Assembly (NCBI RefSeq): GCF_932274485.2
Contig: NC_065886.2
Span: 16,815,501 to 16,879,500 of the forward strand
Reading direction: 5' to 3'
Length of the DNA stretch: 64,000 nt
Origin: Patella vulgata
Lineage: Eukaryota > Mollusca > Gastropoda > Patellidae
Position numbers and translations under genes: made by a program. Position 1 is the stretch's first letter, and the number at the start of each line of letters is the position of its first letter. Below the pieces are notes generated by a model. It did no database searches and was not told the origin of the DNA. It saw only the letters and a list, made by a program, of their open reading frames with translations. Positions 57,444 through 64,000 of the stretch are shown here, piece by piece.

Positions 57444-57660
57444 GGAGAGAGAGAGAAATGAGGTTTAACGTCCACTCGATATAAACTAGGTCATTTCGGG
57501 ACTAATATATGGTTCCATTTTATTTCAATAATTCGAAACTGGAGAAAACCCATGAGATTGGACAGTTGACCCTACTCCTCATCACATACAACTGAGGAAT
57601 CGAAACCATGCCAGTTAACTCAATGACAGACATGAGCTAACCAGTCTGCCATCCAACCCC
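57444..57660 (-). mobile_element. SINE family 1, internally shortened
   Basis: GAGAGAAATGAGGTTTAACG through ACTCAATGACAGACATGAGC and the box A region match family 1 in reverse, with about 40 bp missing from the middle. Confidence 0.8.
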
Positions 57661-58038
57661 CCAGATTCCCATGGAAACACTAAGAGACACAGTGAAAACA
57701 AGCAGATGCCATGCAAGATACACCCACATTTTGTAAGAGGTGGACAGAGAACAAGCCCAAAAAGCGATTTAAGTTTCATCAAAATTGGATAACAATTGTG
57801 ATCTCTATAATGTGATTTGTACAATCAGTCGCCATAATCCATGGCCATCCAACCCTCCAGATTCCCATGGAAACACTAAGAGACACAGTGAAAACAAGCA
57901 GATGCCATGCAAGATACACCCACATTTTGTAAGAGGTGGACAGAGAACAAGCCCAAAAAGCGATTTAAGTTTCATCAAAATTGGATAACAATTGTGATCT
58001 CTATAATGTGATTTGTACAATCAGTCGCCATAATCCAT
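57649..58038. repeat. 196-bp tandem duplication
   Basis: Bases 57649-57842 repeat at 57845-58038, nearly identical, each starting with the end of a family 1 SINE (CCATCCAACCC) followed by GGGCCATAA-family sequence. The duplication is therefore younger than the SINE. Confidence 0.88.
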
Positions 58039-58525
58039 AAGTTTTGGTCCGATATGCCTGAATATTCTAATGAACTGAGATCTTTGGGATATAAACATAC
58101 ATTTCAAGTTTTATCATAAAAATTGTCACTCAAAAGGGTCCACAAGCTAAAAATGCAATTTTTCATACGATCAGGGGCCATAATCTATAAGTTATGGTCT
58201 GATATGCATGAATATTGAAAGGAAATGAGATCCAGGGAGTTACGACCCAATATGCGCGAATATTGAAAGGATCTGGGATCTTTGGGTTATATAAATACAT
58301 TTCAAGTTCAAAATTGCGACCTCTAGATGGGTCCAAAACCTTGGCTATTTTGTTGGGCAATTTCAGTCTGATTTTCAAGGAATTTGAGCTCAACTATTAT
58401 TAAGATGTAACGGTGATAAAGTTGAACCTTTTTTTTTTAAAATCAGATAAAAACTGTGATTCCTGGAGGTTTCACAAGCTCAAAATGTGATTTTTTCAAT
58501 ACAATCAGGTGCTATAATCCATGAA
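58039..58525 (+). repeat. GGGCCATAA-family repeat units
   Basis: It contains GGGGCCATAATCTATAAGTT, GTTATGGTCTGATATGCATG and TATTGAAAGGATCTGGGAT, diverged copies of the array unit at 59,290. Confidence 0.65.
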
Positions 58526-58871
58526 GGAAAGGGGATTAACTAAGACTAAGGCCTGTATTGTGCTAAGACAAATATGGATGACAGACCACAGGAGTGGATG
58601 ACGGAAATATATGACTGTATTGAAATGTAAATGCATACAAAGGATTACCTTCCATTGACTGTAATCAACATTGTTAGTACCGGTACAAAGCGTCATTAAA
58701 ATCTTCAGCTGTAATGACTTTCAATGACTGATTTATACCAAATACTGTATACAGCACTTATTATTTGTCTTTCCATCATTCATCCATCCGGGTCACAAGC
58801 TCACCATCTGAAAACATAAAATTATCTTTTTAGATCAGATGGGATGATTCTTCTCAAAGATGAGGGTATGA

Positions 58872-59127
58872 AATGAAATGAAATGAAATGGAGGTTAACG
58901 TCCTACTGTTCTGCTCCTAACCTGGGCTAATGAAGGCGGGCATACGCCATACAGTGTGCTATGAGGGAAATTTTGCCCGGACAGCGGCACTACGGCCTAC
59001 TCTTATATCGAATTCCAACTGCCAAGGGATCTTTTACGTGCACGCCAATGTTTACACTGGACCTCGGTTTTTCGTCCCATCCGAGCGACTAGACAGCTTT
59101 CCTTGTCAGCCCCTCCGTTCTACATAC
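58872..59127 (-). mobile_element. SINE family 2, 5'-truncated
   Basis: GAAAT units, then TTAACGTCCTACTGTTCTGC and the family body in reverse, ending within the body. A 10-bp target duplication, GAGGGTATGA, lies at 58862-58871 and 59128-59137. Confidence 0.87.
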
Positions 59128-59150
59128 GAGGGTATGAGTTACATGTATAG

Positions 59151-59886
59151 TGAGAAAAAGATACAATTTAATTGCAGCAATTTATGAACAATCCCCATAC
59201 ATTTTTTAACAAGCGGTTGCCATGCATGATTTGCCCACATTTTGCAAGAGATGGACAGAGAACAAGCTCAAAAAAAGTGATTTTTCGTACAATCAAGGGC
59301 CATAATTCAGGAAGTTACGATCCGATATGCATGAATATTGAAAGGAACCAAGATCTTTGGGTTATAAACATGTATTTCAAGTTTCATCAAAATCTGATCA
59401 AATTTGTGTCCTCTCTCCAGAGTGTCCAAAACCTTGATATACCATATATTTACAATATTTGCGTACGAGGAGCAGCCATTTTGTCCGGCAGTTTTGGTCC
59501 AATTTGTACGAAACTTCGTACTCAACCATCATAAGGGTGTAACAGTGATATATTCAAACGTTTTTTTAAATCGGATAAAAATTGTGACATCTTGAGGGAT
59601 CACATCCTAAAAACGCGACTTTTCATATAATCAAGGGCCATAATTCAGGAAGTTATGATCCAATATGCACGAATATCGAAAGATCTTTGCGTTGTAAATA
59701 TGCATTTCAAGTCTCTACAGGGTCCACAACATTAATATACCATATTTTTACGCCATTTGACAATGAGGCGTGGCCATTTTGTCTGTCAGTTTTGGTTAGA
59801 TTTTTACGAAATTCAAACTCAACCATCCTTACAGTATAACGGTGATATATTCAAACGTTTTTTTAAATCGGATAATAATTGTGACC
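59151..59886 (+). repeat. Near-identical duplication, copy 1
   Basis: These 736 bp recur at 63265-64000, offset exactly 4,114, with only two differences seen (near 59195 and 59210). The segment consists of GGGCCATAA-family units. Confidence 0.95.
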
Positions 59887-60600
59887 TCTAGGGGGACCAC
59901 AAGCTATAAACGTGATTTTTCGGCCATAATTCAGGAAGTTATGGTTTGATATGCGCGAATATCGAAAGGAACTGAGATCTGTGGGTTATAAACATGCATT
60001 TCAAATTTTATCAAAATCAGATGAAAATTGTGACCTCCAGTCCACAACCCTGATTCGCAATATTTTGACATTACATGTATTTGCGAACGAGGGGCGGCCA
60101 TTTTGTCCGTCAGTTTCAGTCCGATTTTTACAAAATTCGAACTCAACCATCCTTAGGGTGTAACGGTGATATATTCACACATTTTTTTTAAATCTGATAA
60201 AAATTGTGTCCTCTATGGGGTCCACAAGCTAAACACGTGATTTTTCGTACAATCAGGGACCATAATTCAGGAAGTTATGGTCCGATATGCGCGAATATCG
60301 AAAGGAACCGAGATCTGTGGGTTATAAACATACATTTAAAGTTTAAACCACATCGGATAAAAATTGTGACCTAAAAACGCGATTTTACGTACAATCATGG
60401 GCCATAATCCACGAAGTTACGGTCTGATACATGCTAATTTTAATATCGAAAGGAACCGAGATCTTGGGGAGATAAACCTATATTTCAAGTTTCGTTGAAA
60501 TTGGATAAGAATTGTGACCTGTAAAGTGTTCACAAGCAATTGTGGACGGATGGACGGACGGACAGGGGCGACGACAATATACGTCCACATAAAAAGGACT
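59190..60600 (+). repeat. GGGCCATAA-family tandem array
   Basis: Units of about 290-340 bp begin near GGGCCATAATTCAGGAAGTT at 59297, 59634, 59922 and 60256, with a last partial unit at 60399. Each carries TGATATATTCAAACGTTTTT and AAATCGGATAAAAATTGTGA-like blocks. It ends with GGACAGGGGCGACGACAATA. No coding sequence is conserved between units. Confidence 0.85.
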
Positions 60601-60815
60601 GGGAAGCGACATTAAAAGTTAACTGGAGATTTTTTTATCAGACTACATAAACAATTCCACCTATATGACTTAATTATCCCACAAAGCAAAATTGAGGCAA
60701 TTTGTACATTTGGGCAATCAGTTTCATTTTCAGGCAAGTGAAATCATTGAACTACTTGCCCTAAGAAGTTAATGTTGAGTTAGGAATGTGTCATGTTTTA
60801 TTTTCCAGCAACAAG

Positions 60816-61058
60816 GGAGAGAGAGAGAAATGGGGTTTAACGTCCACTCGACACAAACTAGGTCATTTCGGGACTAACATATGGTTTAATTTTTAAATAT
60901 TTACATAATTCACTTGCGCGAAGGGGTCTTTAGCAGTGGGAGGAAACCGGAGGACCTGCAGAAAACCCACGAGGTTGGACAGGCGACCCTACTCCTTGCC
61001 ACGTACAACCGGGGATTCGAAACCACGCCAGTCGACTCAATGACAGATTTTATGATAC
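60816..61058 (-). mobile_element. SINE family 1, nearly full length
   Basis: A GA run, then AATGGGGTTTAACGTCCACT, the family body and CGCCAGTCGACTCAATGACA, all reversed. The 5' head is cut at TTTTATGATAC. Confidence 0.85.
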
Positions 61059-61944
61059 TTTGAGAAATTATTCAATATTGGGACCATCGGAATAAAAGGT
61101 TGAAAGATTTAAATTTACGGGCCATTAGCTGCCTTTAAACTACAGGGAAATAGGTAGGGAACGTATGATTATTGGACAGCAGTACTGAGGGGTAATCTCT
61201 ATATCTGACTTTCAACCTCAAGAACCATTGAACTAACGGATTTCAGATCATCGGCCCATGTATGGAATAACAGACATGTAGGGTGACAGAATAAGTTTAC
61301 TTCAATTTACCATCTTGTCTAGACACATTTTTCACATACCGCACTGGTGGATTATTAATTTACAACCTCTGAAAAAAAAAATAAAGACGAAATAAATTCA
61401 CCTTTTTTCAAGTACCAATATAGTGTACCACAGTTTAAATTTACCGAAAACAACTGTAATCATTCAAAATGAATGCCAGTTAACTCGTCCACACAAAAAG
61501 TCTAGTTATGTAGTCCACAAATATCAAAATACATGTCCACTGGGGCGCTATTGCACTTTCGTACCTCTACCAGTTCCCGTGGTCGTAGGCACTTGAAATT
61601 TTCAGAGGGTGTTAAGGGGGGCTAGCAATGACCACACACCAAATTTCAGCCGAATCGATAAATAACTTTTTATTTTACCGACCTTTTAATTTCTAACGAG
61701 AGAGAACTTCATCCGTTTGATGCCATTTGCTTTGTTTACTAATTAGACTTGAATAACAAGACACTAAGACGGAAACCGACTCGAATAACAAGACACTTAG
61801 ACGGAAACCGACACACTGCACCAGCTGCCTAACACTGCAGTTCATAAAAATTAATATAATTTTCGTATACTTTGCGCGAAGCCACCATTTTCTATAAAAT
61901 ACCATTTGGTGTTGATCAGTGGATTGGCCTTTAGGTGTAAATAT
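61059..61944. other. Intergenic sequence without recognised features
   Basis: A short tandem repeat (GACTTGAATAACAAGACACT and a second copy) lies at about 61747-61812. Nothing else is recognised. Confidence 0.4.
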
Positions 61945-63264
61945 TGCCGTGACCTTGATTTTGACCTTGAGGCCAAACTTCCCATCCATATCGGGGCCTT
62001 TGCGTTTATGCTTGCCGTGGCCTTATTTCTTACTGTATTATCAAAGTTAATGTTCGAGGTGAAAGCAGAGATGACGTCCTTCAGAAAAGATAATTGGGTT
62101 AAAGTCGTAGGTAAAGGTCATGTTACAGAAAACTAAACTCAAACTTTTCAAAGTCATTTTTGGGACATTTGACCTTGACTTACGACCTTGACCCCGTAAC
62201 CATTTTCAAAGGCTATCACATTGGCTTGAATCATGAACGTTTACCTTGGTCCTATCGCACACTGCTCGGTCAGAAAACGGTCAAACGCAGAGGGTCCGTG
62301 TCCGAAAGGAAGTCAATGGGCGTGGTCAATGTGAAAGGTCGTAGTGACCTCCACTAGTCACCGTTAACCATCCGTAACCTTGACTCTGACCTTGAGTCCA
62401 AACGTCCCATCCATCTCGGGCCCTTTGCGTTTATACTTGCCGTGGCCTTATTTCTAACTGTATTATCAAAGTTAATGTTCGAGGTGAAAGCAGAGACGAC
62501 GTCCTCCAGAAAAGATAATTGGGTCAAAGTCGTAGGTCAAGGTCATCTTACAGAAAACTAAACTCGGACTTTTCAAAGTCAGTTTTGGGACATTTGACCT
62601 TGACTTACGACCTTGACCTCGTAACCATTTTCGAAGGCTATCACCTTGGCTTGAACCATCGACGTTTACTTTGGTCCTGTCGCACACTGTTCGGTCAGAA
62701 AAGGGTCAAACGCAAAGGGCCCGTGTCCGAAAGAAGTCAATGGGCGTGGTCAATGTGTAAGGTCGTGGTGACCTCCACTAGTCACCTTTAACCATCCGTG
62801 ACCTTGACTTTGACCTTGAGTCCAAACTTCCTATTCATCTCGGGCCCTTTTCGTTTATGCTTGCCGTGACCCTATTTCTAACTGTATTATCAAAGTTAAT
62901 GCTTGACCTTGATAATACAGTAAGAAATAAGGTCACAGCACGCATAAACGCAAAGGGCCCGAGATGGATGGGAAGTTCGGACTCAAGGTCGAAGTCGAGG
63001 TCACGGATGGTTAAAGGTGACTAGTGGAGGTCACCACGAACTTTCACATTGACCACGCCCATTGACTTCCTTTCGGGCACGGGCCCCTCTGCGTTTGACC
63101 GTTTTCTGACCGAGCAGTGTGCGACAGGACCAAGGTAAACGCCCATGATTCAAGCCAAGGTGATAGCCTTCGAAAATGGTTACGGGGTCAAGGTCGTAAG
63201 TCAAGGTCAAATGTCCAAAAAATGACTTTGAAAAGTTTGAGTTTAGTTTTCTGTAACATGACCT
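61945..63264. repeat. TGACCTTGA-rich direct and inverted array
   Basis: Two full units of about 425 bp (61945-62370, 62371-62795) and a partial third (62796-62905) are followed by an inverted partial copy (62906-63264). Units share TCCATC, CCCTTTGCGTTTATGCTTGC, CATTTGACCTTGACTTACGA and CTCCACTAGTCACC. Around ten TGACCTTGA or TCAAGGTCA motifs occur. Confidence 0.9.
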
Positions 63265-64000
63265 TGAGAAAAAGATACAATTTAATTGCAGCAATTTATG
63301 AACTATCCCCATACATTTGTTAACAAGCGGTTGCCATGCATGATTTGCCCACATTTTGCAAGAGATGGACAGAGAACAAGCTCAAAAAAAGTGATTTTTC
63401 GTACAATCAAGGGCCATAATTCAGGAAGTTACGATCCGATATGCATGAATATTGAAAGGAACCAAGATCTTTGGGTTATAAACATGTATTTCAAGTTTCA
63501 TCAAAATCTGATCAAATTTGTGTCCTCTCTCCAGAGTGTCCAAAACCTTGATATACCATATATTTACAATATTTGCGTACGAGGAGCAGCCATTTTGTCC
63601 GGCAGTTTTGGTCCAATTTGTACGAAACTTCGTACTCAACCATCATAAGGGTGTAACAGTGATATATTCAAACGTTTTTTTAAATCGGATAAAAATTGTG
63701 ACATCTTGAGGGATCACATCCTAAAAACGCGACTTTTCATATAATCAAGGGCCATAATTCAGGAAGTTATGATCCAATATGCACGAATATCGAAAGATCT
63801 TTGCGTTGTAAATATGCATTTCAAGTCTCTACAGGGTCCACAACATTAATATACCATATTTTTACGCCATTTGACAATGAGGCGTGGCCATTTTGTCTGT
63901 CAGTTTTGGTTAGATTTTTACGAAATTCAAACTCAACCATCCTTACAGTATAACGGTGATATATTCAAACGTTTTTTTAAATCGGATAATAATTGTGACC
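63265..64000 (+). repeat. Near-identical duplication, copy 2 (runs off window)
   Basis: Partner of 59151-59886. The match continues to the last base of the window, so the true length is unknown. Confidence 0.95.

Noticed and set aside
59172-59534. 120-residue frame recurring at 63286
   Set aside because: The recurrence reflects a DNA duplication of satellite units; the frame is not kept in the neighbouring units.
59151-64000. Direct repeats 4.1 kb apart considered as long terminal repeats of a retroelement
   Set aside because: The repeated ends are made of tandem satellite units, lack TG and CA termini, and enclose no gag- or pol-like sequence.

Overview
This is an AT-rich animal nuclear DNA window, most likely from a marine mollusc. 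That attribution rests on the intron-rich gene structure, the tRNA-derived SINEs and the dispersed GGGCCATAA-type and TGACCTTGA-type repeats; it is an inference and no species is named. There are no bacterial features.

Left part (1-28,384, + strand). One very large gene fills this part; its 5' end lies upstream of the window. I traced 47 exons by reading frame, splice sites and intron phase. They join without an internal stop into about 9.4 kb of coding sequence (about 3,100 residues) and end at a TAA at 28,384, with a poly(A) signal at 28,624. The product looks like a secreted protein. It has about 20 degenerate fibronectin-III-like repeats, each with a GF/W-D--SGI--Y-W-IGT strand, a Y-ITV-A-N-AG strand and an SDG--VD-TPP linker. 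One 747-bp exon adds a NPSFE-type galactose/carbohydrate-binding-like module. Two introns use GC-AG junctions. Introns carry SINEs, a hAT-type MITE with a perfect 8-bp target duplication, and a tandem duplication that copied part of an exon.

Middle part (28.4-52.5 kb). No complete host gene is visible. The most interesting structure is a series of diverged tandem units (about 35-36 kb, 37-40.6 kb, 46-47.5 kb, 52.1-52.5 kb). Three of them carry the same putative promoter/5'UTR followed by a short exon encoding a signal peptide; two of these exons are intact and the third is broken. A fourth, different signal-peptide exon lies at 36.1 kb. All three intact exons end two bases into a codon before GTAAGT. 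They look like first exons of a secreted-protein gene or gene family whose later exons are not in the window. Into this region have inserted a nearly intact Tc1-like DD34E transposon (42,570-44,095), an internally deleted mariner-type element (37,908-38,526), a hAT transposase fragment, a decayed LINE reverse transcriptase relic (about 36.4-37.05 kb) and a 5'-truncated RNase H-bearing LINE (about 50.4-51.9 kb, minus strand).

Right part (52.5-64 kb). This is repeat-dominated. It holds a 33-bp minisatellite, tandem and dispersed GGGCCATAA-type arrays, a direct and inverted array dense in TGACCTTGA motifs, more SINE copies, and a nearly identical 736-bp duplication (59,151-59,886 and 63,265-64,000) that runs off the window end. 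Two SINE families with different tRNA-like heads share one 3' tail, GGACGTTAAACCCCATTTC, which suggests a shared LINE partner.
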